Source of the DNA: Nocardioides mangrovicus
GTDB lineage: Bacteria; Actinomycetota; Actinomycetes; Propionibacteriales; Nocardioidaceae
Direction of reading: 5' to 3'
NCBI RefSeq assembly: GCF_003674065.1
Contig: NZ_RDBE01000010.1
Location: 183,649-247,648, forward strand
DNA length: 64,000 nucleotides
The notes beneath the pieces are model-generated. The model ran no database searches. It worked only from the letters and a program-made list of their open reading frames with translations, and was not told the origin of the DNA. How positions within the stretch are numbered: the stretch's first letter is position 1; each line of letters starts with the position of its first letter. Made by a program: the position numbers and the translations under genes. Shown one piece after another: positions 9,038-17,626 of the stretch.

Positions 9038-9723
9038 CGCTGGCGGGACTGGTCGAGAAGCGTCTCGTCGCCCCCGACTGGGCGCAGGCGCTGGCCCCGG
9101 TGGAGGACCAGATCACGGCGATGGGCGGCTTCTTGCGCGAGGAGCTGGCCGCAGGACGTCGCTACCTGCCGGCCGGCGACCTGGTGCTGCGGGCGTTCCA
9201 GCGGCCGCTGGCCGAGGTCAAGGTGCTCGTGGTCGGCCAGGACCCCTACCCGACGCCGGGGCATCCGGTCGGGCTGAGCTTCTCGGTGGCCCCCGACGTC
9301 CGCCCGCTGCCCAAGAGCCTGGTCAACATCTACACCGAGCTGGTCGACGACCTCGGCGTCGAGCGTCCGGTCACCGGCGACCTCACGCCGTGGGCGGAGT
9401 CCGGCGTGCTGCTGCTCAACCGGTCGCTGACCGTGCGCCCCGGCCAGCCGGCCTCCCACCGCGGCAAGGGCTGGGAGGCGGTCACCCAGCAGGCCATCGA
9501 CGCGCTGGTCGCCCGGGGCGGGCCGCTGGCCGCGATCTTGTGGGGCCGCGACGCCCAGGGGCTCAAGCCGAGGCTGGGATCGGTGCCCTCGGTGGAGTCG
9601 GTGCACCCCAGCCCGCTCTCGGCCCACCGCGGCTTCTTCGGCTCGCGGCCCTTCAGCCGGGTGAACCGGATGCTGGTCGAGCAGGGCGGCGAGCCGGTGG
9701 ACTGGAATCTAGTTCAATCTTAA
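9034..9723 (+). CDS. ung: Uracil-DNA glycosylase, family 1
   Basis: 229 aa from GTG 9034. It removes uracil from DNA as the first step of base-excision repair. The water-activating motif [10 protein letters not shown] (Asp about 70) is the actinobacterial form of GQDPYHGPGQ, and the DNA-intercalating loop HPSPLS is present near residue 190. The length matches the family. It is translationally coupled to the TIGR03086 gene. The last codons and stop (9721-9723) lie within the operator-like palindrome of the downstream dioxygenase gene, so promoter and coding sequence overlap there. Confidence 0.95.
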   Translation: MTLAGLVEKRLVAPDWAQALAPVEDQITAMGGFLREELAAGRRYLPAGDLVLRAFQRPLAEVKVLVVGQDPYPTPGHPVGLSFSVAPDVRPLPKSLVNIYTELVDDLGVERPVTGDLTPWAESGVLLLNRSLTVRPGQPASHRGKGWEAVTQQAIDALVARGGPLAAILWGRDAQGLKPRLGSVPSVESVHPSPLSAHRGFFGSRPFSRVNRMLVEQGGEPVDWNLVQS

Positions 9724-9731
9724 ACTAAGAT
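9710..9731 (+). promoter_or_regulatory. Operator-like palindrome plus -10 box for the LigB dioxygenase
   Basis: An 18-bp imperfect palindrome, TAGTTCAATCTTAAACTA (9710-9727, 14 of 18 symmetric), abuts a TAAGAT -10 box (9726-9731), with 6 nt to ATG 9738. The AT-rich dyad stands out from its surroundings and resembles MarR-family operators. A bound protein would block the promoter directly. No marR gene is adjacent, so the regulator would act from elsewhere. Confidence 0.5.
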
Positions 9732-9737
9732 GGTGGC

Positions 9738-10517
9738 ATGCCCGACCGGATGCCCGCCCTCTACATCGGCCACGGGGCCCCGCCCCTGCTCGACGACCCG
9801 CTGTGGTCGGGGCAGCTGCGCGGCCTGGCCGGCGACCTGCCGCGGCCCAGCGCCGTCCTCATGGTCAGCGCCCACTGGGAGTCCGCCCCGCTCGCGCTCT
9901 CGGCGTCGGGCCCCGGAGTCGGGCTGGTCTACGACTTCGGCGGGTTCGCGCAGAAGTACTACGAGATGACCTACGAGACCCCCGACGCCACGGCTCTGGC
10001 CGCCCGCATCGCCGGCCTCATGCCCGCCGCCGAGCAGGTGCACCAGCACCCCCGGCGCGGCCTGGACCACGGCGCCTGGGTGCCGATGAAGATCATGTAC
10101 CCGGCCGGCGACGTCCCGGTGCTGCAGATGTCGCTGCCCACCCACGACCCGGGACGCCTCCTGGAGATCGGCCGCCGGCTCGCGCCGCTGCGCGACGAGG
10201 GCGTGCTCATCGTCGGCTCGGGGTTCTTGACCCACGGCCTGCCGTTCCTCACCGACTTCTCCCTCGACGCGACACCGCCGACCTGGTCGGTGGAGTTCGA
10301 CGCCTGGGCCGCCGAGGCGATGGCGCGCGGCGACGTCGACGAGCTGGCCTCCTACGCCGACAAGGCGCCGGGCATGCCGTACGCGCACCCCACGGTCGAG
10401 CACTTCAGCCCGCTCTTCGTCACCCTCGGCGCCGCGACCGCACCGGACGCGCCCGGCGAGCAGGTCATCGACGGCTTCTGGCTCGGACTCTCGAAGCGGT
10501 CGCTGCAGGTGGCCTGA
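9738..10517 (+). CDS. DODA-type extradiol ring-opening dioxygenase (LigB superfamily)
   Basis: 259 aa. The LigB fold is seen from the N-terminal YIGHGAPPLLDD (iron-ligand His), SAHWES (second ligand), the central LDHGAWVPMKIMYP and GSGFLTHGLPF. These match the YgiD/4,5-DOPA-dioxygenase-like class, which uses non-haem iron or zinc and opens catechol rings. The natural substrate cannot be told. The gene is single, with its own promoter and an AT-rich operator, suggesting induction by an aromatic or redox signal (inference). Confidence 0.85.
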   Translation: MPDRMPALYIGHGAPPLLDDPLWSGQLRGLAGDLPRPSAVLMVSAHWESAPLALSASGPGVGLVYDFGGFAQKYYEMTYETPDATALAARIAGLMPAAEQVHQHPRRGLDHGAWVPMKIMYPAGDVPVLQMSLPTHDPGRLLEIGRRLAPLRDEGVLIVGSGFLTHGLPFLTDFSLDATPPTWSVEFDAWAAEAMARGDVDELASYADKAPGMPYAHPTVEHFSPLFVTLGAATAPDAPGEQVIDGFWLGLSKRSLQVA

Positions 10518-10547
10518 GGGTCCGGCCCTTTGCCAGACTTGGGCCTC

Positions 10548-11396
10548 GTGCCCATCCTCTCGATCCAGTCCTCGGTGGCCTACGGACACGTCGGCAACTC
10601 GGCCGCCGTCTTCCCACTGCAGCGGCTGGGATTCGAGGTCTGGCCGGTCATCACCGTCCACTTCTCCAACCACACCGGCTACGGCGCCTGGCGCGGGCCG
10701 GAGCTGGCGGCGGCCGACGTCCGCGAGGTGGTGCGCGGGGTCGAGGAGCGCGGCGCGTTCCCCCACGTCGAGGCGGTGCTCTCGGGCTACCAGGGCGGCG
10801 AGGACATCGGCGAGGTCGTGCTCGACACCGTGGCCGCGGTGAAGGCCGCCACCCCCGACGCGCTCTACGTCTGCGACCCGGTGATGGGCGACGTCGGCGC
10901 CGGGCTCTACGTGCACGAGCGGATCCCGGTGCTGATGCGCGAGCGGGTGGTGCCGGCCGCCGACGTCGTCACCCCCAACCACTTCGAGCTCGGCGTGCTC
11001 ACGCACAGCAAGCCGCGCACGATGCCCGAGATCCTCGACGCCGTGGCCGCCGTCCGGGCCACCGGGCCGCGGGTCGTGCTGGTGACCAGCCTGGTGCGTC
11101 CCGACCTCGCCACCGACACCATCGAGACCCTCGCGGTGGGCCCCGACGGCGGCTGGTTGGTCAGCACGCCGCGACTCCCGCTGCACCGCGACGGCGCTGG
11201 CGACGTCACTGCCGCCCTGTTCACCGCCCACGTCCTGCGCGGCGCCGATCTGCGCACCGCCCTGGAGCGGACCGTGGCCAGCGTGTACGACCTGATGCAG
11301 GTGACCCTGGACCGCGACAGCCCCGAGCTGGAGGTCGTGGCGGCCCAGGAGCGGTTCGTCGAACCGGTCTCACGGTTCACCGCCGAACCGGTCTGA
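10548..11396 (+). CDS. pdxY: Pyridoxal/pyridoxine kinase, PdxY type
   Basis: 282 aa using GTG 10548, where the product begins MPILSIQSSVAYGHVGN like characterised PdxY proteins; a TTG at 10530 would add six residues without family support. It phosphorylates pyridoxal with ATP in the vitamin B6 salvage pathway. Ribokinase-fold marks are the N-terminal SVAYGHVGNSA, CDPVMGD, TPNHFELG and the C-terminal GAGDVTAALFTAH, whose Asp is the catalytic base. A CAGACT element 8 nt before the start may be its -10. It is convergent with the sulfatase, with only 7 bp between stops. Confidence 0.88.
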   Translation: MPILSIQSSVAYGHVGNSAAVFPLQRLGFEVWPVITVHFSNHTGYGAWRGPELAAADVREVVRGVEERGAFPHVEAVLSGYQGGEDIGEVVLDTVAAVKAATPDALYVCDPVMGDVGAGLYVHERIPVLMRERVVPAADVVTPNHFELGVLTHSKPRTMPEILDAVAAVRATGPRVVLVTSLVRPDLATDTIETLAVGPDGGWLVSTPRLPLHRDGAGDVTAALFTAHVLRGADLRTALERTVASVYDLMQVTLDRDSPELEVVAAQERFVEPVSRFTAEPV

Positions 11397-11403
11397 GCGG
11401 CCC

Positions 11404-13122
11404 CTACCTCGGCCACTCGTCGCCGTAGTAGGCGTTGGTACGGACGATCTCGTCGTCGGTGATGGCCTTCTCCTGGGCCGGGGTGGCGCGGAACTCGGCC
11501 GGCATCGGACGATCGCAGGCGGCCTCTCGGCAGTGGATGTAGTCGAACCACAGCGCGACGAGCTTCCTCTTGACCTCCGCGTACGCCGGGTCGTTCTGCA
11601 GGCCGTCGAGCTCGAGCGGGTCCTTCTTCAGGTCGTAGAGCTCCTCCTCGCCGGTGCTGTAGCGGGTGTACTTGTACCTCGCCGTGCGGATGCCGCGGGT
11701 GTCCAGACCGTCGTCGAAGCCGGGCTGCAGGTGCTCGTCGGCGTCGCGGCGGTAGCGCCTGGCCTCGTCGCGGCCCTCGGTGACCACCGGGACGGTCCAG
11801 CCGGAGTCGCCGTTGCTCACGGCGGGCAGGAACGAGGCGCCGTCGGTCCGCGGCATCGTCGTCCCGGCGTACTGGGCGAGGGTCGGAGCCAGGTCGATGG
11901 TGGTGACCGGGTCGTAGCGGCGGGCGTGTGGGACGCCCGGGCCGGCCATGACCAACGGCACCCGCAGCGACGGCTCGTGGCTGAGGATCTTGCCCTGCCG
12001 CTTGCGGTGCTCGCCGAGGAAGTAGCCGTTGTCGGAGGTGAACACGACGACGGTGTCGTCCCACTGCCCGGTGCGCTGCAGCGTCTTCATCGTGATGCCG
12101 ATCTGGCGGTCGAGCACGAACTCGGCCTCGGCCCGCTGCCGCGAGACCTCGGTCAGCGCCCTCTTCTCGGTCTCGTCCATCTCCGGCACGTGACGCAGCA
12201 GCGCCGGCTTGTCGCTCATGTCGGCCTCGGCCGGCCCGTACGGCGGCTGCCCCAGCGCGTGAGTGATCTCCCGGTCGAACCGACCCCGCACCCACCCCGG
12301 CCGGGCCGGGGTCTCCCAGTGCTCGAGGAAGCCCCGCAGGTTGCGGGTGGGCTTGGGGTCGTCGCGCTCGTGCGGGCGGCCGAAGTGCGGGGCGGTCGGC
12401 GTCCACCAGATGAACCACGGCTTCTTCTGCTTCCCGTAGTCGCGGATCCGGCCACGCGTCTCACGGCCGTTGACGTTGGTGGAGTAGTCGCCGGGGTGCG
12501 GCACCACGCGCCCGTTGATGACCTGCGTGTAGTGGGTGTAGTTGTACGTGCCGCCGAAGTACGGGCTCCGGTTGCCGTAGAGGTGGTCGCTGCCGGCGTA
12601 CCAGTCCGTCCAGCCCGGCGGCACGTAGGTGCGCGAGTCCTGGCCGGCGCGGGTCGGCTGCTGCGCGTAGCCGTTGAGGTACTTGCCCACCAGCGCGGTG
12701 TGGTAGCCCGCCTGCTGCAGCACCGTGGCGATGGTGGTGCGATCGTCGAAGGCGTGGAAGCCCCACGGCGGCTCGTGGCTGAGCACGCCGTGGTTGTGGG
12801 CGTACTGGCCGGAGAGGAACGAGGCCCGGCTGGGGCAGCACAGCGGGTACGGCGCGAAGGAGTTCTCGAACGTGACGCCCCGCCCGGCGATCAGCTTGCG
12901 CACGTTGGGCATGAAGCGCAGCTCGTCGGTGCGCATGTCGTCGGCCTCGATGACCAGCAGGTTCGGACGCCGCACCGCGGGCAACGGCGCCGTCGCACCC
13001 GCGGAGAAGTGCGGCTGCCGCGGCTCGATGGACTCCCGCGAGCCGGAGCCGGTGTGGCCACCACAGCCGGCCGCCAGGGCCACCACGACGCAGATCACGA
13101 TCCCCGACGGCCAACGACGCAC
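11404..13122 (-). CDS. Sulfatase, lipoprotein (copy 1 of a tandem pair)
   Basis: 572 aa. The lipoprotein signal ends at lipobox LAAGC (Cys 20). The alkaline-phosphatase-fold sulfatase domain has metal-binding DD at 61-62 and the sulfatase motif CCPSR at 95-99, whose first Cys would be converted to formylglycine. SDNGYFLGEH in the second half and repeated His residues complete the arylsulfatase/heparan-type active site. It is anchored outside the membrane and probably releases sulfate from a glycan or aryl sulfate; the substrate is unknown. It is closely similar over its whole length to the adjacent gene. No formylglycine-generating enzyme is in the window. Confidence 0.9.
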   Translation of the reverse strand: MRRWPSGIVICVVVALAAGCGGHTGSGSRESIEPRQPHFSAGATAPLPAVRRPNLLVIEADDMRTDELRFMPNVRKLIAGRGVTFENSFAPYPLCCPSRASFLSGQYAHNHGVLSHEPPWGFHAFDDRTTIATVLQQAGYHTALVGKYLNGYAQQPTRAGQDSRTYVPPGWTDWYAGSDHLYGNRSPYFGGTYNYTHYTQVINGRVVPHPGDYSTNVNGRETRGRIRDYGKQKKPWFIWWTPTAPHFGRPHERDDPKPTRNLRGFLEHWETPARPGWVRGRFDREITHALGQPPYGPAEADMSDKPALLRHVPEMDETEKRALTEVSRQRAEAEFVLDRQIGITMKTLQRTGQWDDTVVVFTSDNGYFLGEHRKRQGKILSHEPSLRVPLVMAGPGVPHARRYDPVTTIDLAPTLAQYAGTTMPRTDGASFLPAVSNGDSGWTVPVVTEGRDEARRYRRDADEHLQPGFDDGLDTRGIRTARYKYTRYSTGEEELYDLKKDPLELDGLQNDPAYAEVKRKLVALWFDYIHCREAACDRPMPAEFRATPAQEKAITDDEIVRTNAYYGDEWPR

Positions 13123-13128
13123 CGCGGA

Positions 13129-13134
13129 ACCCTA
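13129..13134 (-). promoter_or_regulatory. -10 box for sulfatase 1, leaderless spacing
   Basis: TAGGGT on the minus strand, 6 nt before the GTG start at 13122. Confidence 0.5.
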
Positions 13135-13179
13135 TCCGTTTTCTATGAGAGTTTGCTGAGTGACTTACCTGACTTTGAG

Positions 13180-14889
13180 CTACCGGGTCCAGTGGTCGTC
13201 GTAGTAGACGTTGGTCCGGGTGATCTCGTCGTCGGTGATGGCCTTCTCCTGCGCGGGCGTGAGCCGGAACTTGGCGGGCAGCGGGTCCTGGCAGTCGGCC
13301 CCCTTGCAGTTCATGTACTTCGTCCACAGCGCGGCCAGCTGCCGAGAGATCCCCGCATAGGCGGGGTTGTCCTGCTCACTGCTGAGCTGGAGCGGGTCCT
13401 TGGCGAGGTCGTAGAGCTCGGTCTCGCCGGTGGAGTAGCGGATGTAGGACCACCGGCCCAGCCGGAGGCCGCGCGTGTCGAGACCGTTGGACTCGAAGCC
13501 CGGTGAGCGCGCCCGTACGTAGCTCTTCCGGTCGTCGCGCCCCTCGGTGACCACCGGCACGGTCCAGCCGGTGTCGCCCTGCTCGAGGTCGCGCAGGAAG
13601 GAGGTGCCGTCGGTGTCGGGCATCGTGGTGCCGGCGTACTGGGCCAGCGTCGGGGCCATGTCGATGACCGACACCGGGTCGTAGCGCTGGCCGTGCTCGA
13701 TGCCCGGACCGGCGATCAGCAGCGGCACCCGCAACGACGGCTCGTGGGCCAAGATCTTGCCCTGCCGCTTGCGGTGCTCACCGAGGAAGTAGCCGTTGTC
13801 GGAGGTGAACACCACCACCGTGTTGTCCCACTGACCGGTGCGCTGCAGCGTCTTCATCGTCACGCCGATCTGCCGGTCGAGCACGTACAGCGACTCCGCC
13901 CGCTGCCGCTCCACCTCGGTGAGCGCCTTGCGCTCGGCATCGTCCATCTCCGGGGTGCCGCTCAGCAGCCGCGGCTTGTCGCTGATGTCGGCCTCGGCCG
14001 GCCCGTAGGGCGGCGTACCGAGCGGGTGGGTGATCTTCTTGTCGAAGATGCCGCGCACCCAGCCCGGACGAGCCGGTGTCGGCCACCTCTCGAGCTTGCC
14101 CTTGGTGTCGCGCAGCGGAGCGGGGTCGTCCTTCTCGTGCGGGCGGCCGAAGTGCGGCGCCGTGGGCGTCCACCAGATGAACCACGGCTTCTTCTGCTTG
14201 CCGTAGGCCCGGATCCGGCCTCGGGTCTCGCTGGCGTTGACGTCGGTGGAGTACCGATCAGGGTGCGCGACGACCTTGCCGTTGATGACCTGGGTGTAGT
14301 GGAAGTAGTTGTAGGTACCCCCGAACAATGGACTCTTGCTGCCGTAGCGGTGGTCGCTGCCGGCGTACCAGTCGGTCCAACCGGGTGCCACGTACGTGCG
14401 CGAGGACAGCGTGCTGTCGTGCCGGTGCTCGGAGCCGTAACCGTTGAGGTACTTGCCCACCAGCGCCGTGTTGTAACCGGCCTTCTGCAGCACCGTCGCG
14501 ATGGTGGTGGTGTCGTCGAAGGCCTGGAAGCCCCACGGCTTCTTCACGCTGAGGACGCCGTTGTTGTGGTTGTACTGCCCGGACAAGAAGGTGGCCCGGC
14601 TGGGGCAGCACAGCGGGTAGGGCGCGAAGGAGTTCTCGAAGGTGATCCCCCGCTGGCCGATCAGCTTGCGCACGTTCGGCATGAACTGCAGCTCGTCGCT
14701 GCGCATGTCATCGGTCTCGATGACCAGGACGTTGGGCCGCGTAACGGCCGGCACGTACGCCGTCGAGCTCGGGCTGAACGTCGGCTCGGCCGGCTCGACC
14801 GAGCGCTTGTCGCCGCCCTGCCCGCCGCACGCGGCCGCCAGCGCCAACAAGACGAGCGCAACCAGGACCCCGATCGAGCGACGCAGCAC
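13180..14889 (-). CDS. Sulfatase, lipoprotein (copy 2 of a tandem pair)
   Basis: 569 aa, colinear with copy 1 from lipobox AAAC (Cys 21) through DD (60-61), CCPSR (94-98, first Cys the formylglycine site) and SDNGYFLGEHRKRQGKIL to the C-terminus. Blocks such as KQKKPWFIWWTPTAPHFGRP are identical between the copies, indicating tandem duplication. Linkers differ (for example after KYLNGY), suggesting substrate divergence. Each copy has its own -10 box, so they can be regulated separately. Sulfate release for scavenging or remodelling of sulfated polymers is inferred. Confidence 0.9.
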   Translation of the reverse strand: MLRRSIGVLVALVLLALAAACGGQGGDKRSVEPAEPTFSPSSTAYVPAVTRPNVLVIETDDMRSDELQFMPNVRKLIGQRGITFENSFAPYPLCCPSRATFLSGQYNHNNGVLSVKKPWGFQAFDDTTTIATVLQKAGYNTALVGKYLNGYGSEHRHDSTLSSRTYVAPGWTDWYAGSDHRYGSKSPLFGGTYNYFHYTQVINGKVVAHPDRYSTDVNASETRGRIRAYGKQKKPWFIWWTPTAPHFGRPHEKDDPAPLRDTKGKLERWPTPARPGWVRGIFDKKITHPLGTPPYGPAEADISDKPRLLSGTPEMDDAERKALTEVERQRAESLYVLDRQIGVTMKTLQRTGQWDNTVVVFTSDNGYFLGEHRKRQGKILAHEPSLRVPLLIAGPGIEHGQRYDPVSVIDMAPTLAQYAGTTMPDTDGTSFLRDLEQGDTGWTVPVVTEGRDDRKSYVRARSPGFESNGLDTRGLRLGRWSYIRYSTGETELYDLAKDPLQLSSEQDNPAYAGISRQLAALWTKYMNCKGADCQDPLPAKFRLTPAQEKAITDDEITRTNVYYDDHWTR

Positions 14890-14895
14890 CTGGTC

Positions 14896-14901
14896 ACGCT
14901 A
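14896..14901 (-). promoter_or_regulatory. -10 box for sulfatase 2, leaderless spacing
   Basis: TAGCGT on the minus strand, 6 nt before GTG 14889. Confidence 0.45.
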
Positions 14902-14931
14902 CCGAGGCAGGTACGTCCGACTGAGCACGGG

Positions 14932-15003
14932 AGCCGCGTGTCAGGATTGAACTGACGACCGTCCGCTTACAAGGCGGGTGCTCTACCACTGAGCTAACGC
15001 GGC
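14932..15003 (-). tRNA. tRNA-Thr (anticodon TGT)
   Basis: Read on the minus strand, a 7-bp acceptor stem GCCGCGT/ACGCGGC closes the cloverleaf. The D stem is GCTC/GAGC, the anticodon loop CTTGTAA with anticodon TGT, and the T arm GTCAG-TTCAATC-CTGAC. CCA is not encoded. The outermost anticodon-stem pair is C-A. TGT reads ACA and other Thr codons by wobble. Confidence 0.93.
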
Positions 15004-15094
15004 GGGGCTTCAGGGTAGGGGGCGGGTTCGGGTTCGGACCAACCCGCTCCGGCTGCGGGGCGCTCCTCCCGGCGGCCGTCGGGCCCCGAGGTGT

Positions 15095-15175
15095 GCGCCA
15101 ACTGCGCACTTGCGAAGTCGGCACGCCAGAAGCCGCCCGTTCGTCGGGCCAGGTGCGCACGTGTGCAGTTGGCGC
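15095..15175. repeat. CACTTGC palindrome, copy A (divergent member)
   Basis: The arms 15095-15117 and 15153-15175 match over about 19 of 23 positions. It lies between the tRNA and the stop of the DUF4032 gene (15181). It shares the CACTTGCGAAG block with the other copies, but its centre diverges and the GACA box is lost. In phase with the family, the 75-bp core is 15098-15172. Confidence 0.75.
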
Positions 15176-15180
15176 GCCTG

Positions 15181-16425
15181 TCATTCCGGCTGCGGCAGGA
15201 GCGCATCCGCGTCGTCGACCGCGGTGGCCGAGACGACGACCTCCTCGGGACGGGTGGGGAGCACGTGGTCGATGTAGTCCTGGGCGGTGTCCTCCAGGCT
15301 GACCTCGGCACCGCGGTCCTCGCTGAGGTACCACCGGTGCTCGAGGATCTCGTGGAAGAGCTCGGGGCCCTCGAGCTTGCCGCGCTGCTCGGGCGGGATC
15401 ATCGCCAGCGTCGGCTCGTAGACCTGGGAGAGCCAGCGGTTGGCCACCAGCATCCGGTCCTCCCCGCCCAGGCCGAAGTAGGCGGTGTAGGCGGCGAGGT
15501 CGTTGAGCAGCCGCCGGGCCTGGTTGTCCTCGACGTCGAGGCCGGTCAGGTCGCGGAACTCGCGGCGGTGGTGGCCCAGCTCGACCACCCGCGGCTGGAT
15601 CTGGATGGTCGAGCCGTCCCAGTCGGTCACCACGTCGAGCTCCTCGACGTCGAAGCCGAGGTCGTTGAGGCGCTCGACCCGCTGCTCGATGCGCCAGGTC
15701 TCCTCGGAGTCGAACTCCTCCTTCGCGGTCAGCTCCTCCCACAGCGAGGCGTACCGCTCCTGGATCAGGTCGACGATGAGCATCTCGTCGATCTCGTGGT
15801 CGACCAGGCCGCCGGCCTTGAGGTCGAGCAGCTCGGCGAAGACGTTCTCCACGCCCACCTGGACGTCGTTGTTGCGCAGCTGGGCCGAGAGCTCGGGCCG
15901 CAGCTCGCCGGTCTCGGCGTCGACCAGGTACGCTGCGAAGGCTCCGGCGTTGCGGCGGAAGAGCACGTTCGAGAGCGACACGTCTCCCCAGTAGAAGCCG
16001 GCCAGGTGCAGCCGGACCAGCAGCACCACGAGCGCGTCGATGATCAGCGGCAGGCTGTCGGCGCGGACGCCGTGGCTGAACAGCGTGCGGTACGGCATCG
16101 CGAACGCCAGGTGCCGGGTGATCAGGCAGGCCGGCAGCGGCTCGCCGGACTCGGTCTCGCGGCCGGCCACGACGCCGTGCGGCGTCACCGCCGGCAGGCC
16201 CATCCGCTGCAGGTCGCGCAGCAGGCCGTACTCGCGCCACGCGATCGGCTCAACCGTCTCCTTGACCGCGTAGACGGCCTCGCCGAGCCGCACGATGCGC
16301 ACGACGTGGCGCGAGAGGCCGCGCGGCAGCGAGATGACGTGCTCGGTCCATTCGACCAGCGGCACGGGCCACGGGAGCGTGAACACCGCCGGGTCGGGAC
16401 GGTTCGCCACGATGCGCAGCGGCAT
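15181..16425 (-). CDS. DUF4032 protein with LPS-kinase-like N-terminal region
   Basis: 414 aa. The N-terminal half reads like an atypical kinase of the WaaP/Kdo group: AVKETVEPIAWREY near 53-66 (Lys/Glu pair), LHLAGFYWGDVSLSNVLF near 160 (Asp/Asn catalytic loop) and YLVDAETGE (metal-binding Asp). The C-terminal half is the actinobacterial DUF4032 domain. The function is not established; phosphotransfer to a small molecule or cell-surface component is the family inference. It has its own promoter (16432-16437) and ends 6 bp before palindrome A. Confidence 0.8.
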   Translation of the reverse strand: MPLRIVANRPDPAVFTLPWPVPLVEWTEHVISLPRGLSRHVVRIVRLGEAVYAVKETVEPIAWREYGLLRDLQRMGLPAVTPHGVVAGRETESGEPLPACLITRHLAFAMPYRTLFSHGVRADSLPLIIDALVVLLVRLHLAGFYWGDVSLSNVLFRRNAGAFAAYLVDAETGELRPELSAQLRNNDVQVGVENVFAELLDLKAGGLVDHEIDEMLIVDLIQERYASLWEELTAKEEFDSEETWRIEQRVERLNDLGFDVEELDVVTDWDGSTIQIQPRVVELGHHRREFRDLTGLDVEDNQARRLLNDLAAYTAYFGLGGEDRMLVANRWLSQVYEPTLAMIPPEQRGKLEGPELFHEILEHRWYLSEDRGAEVSLEDTAQDYIDHVLPTRPEEVVVSATAVDDADALLPQPE

Positions 16426-16431
16426 GGTTCC

Positions 16432-16437
16432 AGGGTA
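16432..16437 (-). promoter_or_regulatory. -10 box for the DUF4032 gene, leaderless spacing
   Basis: TACCCT on the minus strand, 6 nt before ATG 16425. Confidence 0.45.
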
Positions 16438-16456
16438 ACGGCGCTCACACCCCGCC

Positions 16457-17605
16457 TCAGGCCAGCAGGTCGCGCCCGATCACCATCCGCTGGATCTGGT
16501 TGGTGCCCTCGAAGATCTGGGTGACCTTGGCGTCGCGGAAGAACCGCTCCACGGGGTAGTCCGCGGTGTAGCCGTAGCCGCCGAACACCTGGACGGCGTC
16601 GGTGCTCACCCGCATCGCGGCGTCGGTGGCGGTGAGCTTGGCGATGCTGGCCTGCCGCGAGAAGCGTCGGCCGGCGTCCTTGAGCCGGGCCGCGTGGAGG
16701 TAGGTCGCGCGCGCCTGCTCCACCGCTGCGGCCATGTCGGCCAGCAGGAACTGCAACCCCTGGAACGACCCGATCGGCTGCCCGAACTGCTCGCGCTCCC
16801 CCGCCCACGCCACGGCCGCCGCGAGCGCCGCCTGGCCGATGCCGGTGGCCACGGCGGCGATGCCCAGCCGTCCGGCGTCGAGCGCGGAGAGGGCGATCTT
16901 CATGCCCTGGCCCTCCTCGCCGATGCGCTGCGAGACCGGGATGCGGGCGCCGTCGAAGATCACCTGGGTGGTGACGTCGGCGTGCAGGCCCATCTTCTTC
17001 TCCGGCGCCCCGAACGACATGCCCTCGGTGTCAGCCGGCACCAGGAAGCCGGTCAGCCCGCGGCGCGGGTCGTCGTCGGTGCGCGCGAAGAGCACGTAGT
17101 AGTCGGCGTGGCTGCCGTTGCTGATCCACTGCTTGGTGCCGTGCACGACGTACGCCTCGCCGTCGCGGCGCGCTCGGGTCCGGATGCCCGAGACGTCGGA
17201 GCCCGCCTGCGGCTCGGAGAGGCAGTACGCACCCAGCCAGTCGCCCGAGAGCATCCGCGGCAGCCACTCCTCGCGCAGCGCGTCGTCGGCGTTCTGGTCC
17301 ACGGCCAGGCAGGTCAGCGCGTGCACCGAGACCCCGACGCCGACGCTGGCCCAGGCGGTGGCGATCTCCTCGAGCACCTGCAGGTAGACCTCGTAGGGCT
17401 GGGCCCCACCGCCGTGCTCCTCGGCGAAGGGCAGGCTCAGCAGCCCGGCCTTGCCCAGCACCCGGTAGGCGTCCGCCGGAAACTCGGCCCGCGCCTCGGC
17501 TTCGTCGGCGCGGGGCCGCAGCTCGTGCTCGGCGATCTCGCGGGTCAGGCCGAGGAGCGCCTCGGCCTCGTCGGTCGGCAGCAGGCGCTCGACGGTGGTG
17601 GCCAT
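16457..17605 (-). CDS. Acyl-CoA dehydrogenase
   Basis: 382 aa, full length for the family. FAD-dependent alpha,beta-dehydrogenation of an acyl-CoA, with electrons passed to ETF. Visible marks are the flavin-contact YCLSEPQAGSD near 150 and WISNGSHAD near 180, the helical GREQFGQPIGSFQ-type segment, and the C-terminal GGYGYTADYPVERFFRDAK and FEGTNQIQRMVIGR, whose Glu is the usual catalytic base of short- and medium-chain members. The sequence is closest to short/branched-chain or butyryl-CoA dehydrogenases, but chain length is not certain. It lies 21 bp downstream of rlmB on the same strand. Confidence 0.92.
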   Translation of the reverse strand: MATTVERLLPTDEAEALLGLTREIAEHELRPRADEAEARAEFPADAYRVLGKAGLLSLPFAEEHGGGAQPYEVYLQVLEEIATAWASVGVGVSVHALTCLAVDQNADDALREEWLPRMLSGDWLGAYCLSEPQAGSDVSGIRTRARRDGEAYVVHGTKQWISNGSHADYYVLFARTDDDPRRGLTGFLVPADTEGMSFGAPEKKMGLHADVTTQVIFDGARIPVSQRIGEEGQGMKIALSALDAGRLGIAAVATGIGQAALAAAVAWAGEREQFGQPIGSFQGLQFLLADMAAAVEQARATYLHAARLKDAGRRFSRQASIAKLTATDAAMRVSTDAVQVFGGYGYTADYPVERFFRDAKVTQIFEGTNQIQRMVIGRDLLA

Positions 17606-17626
17606 GGCCCCACTATGCCCGCGCGA

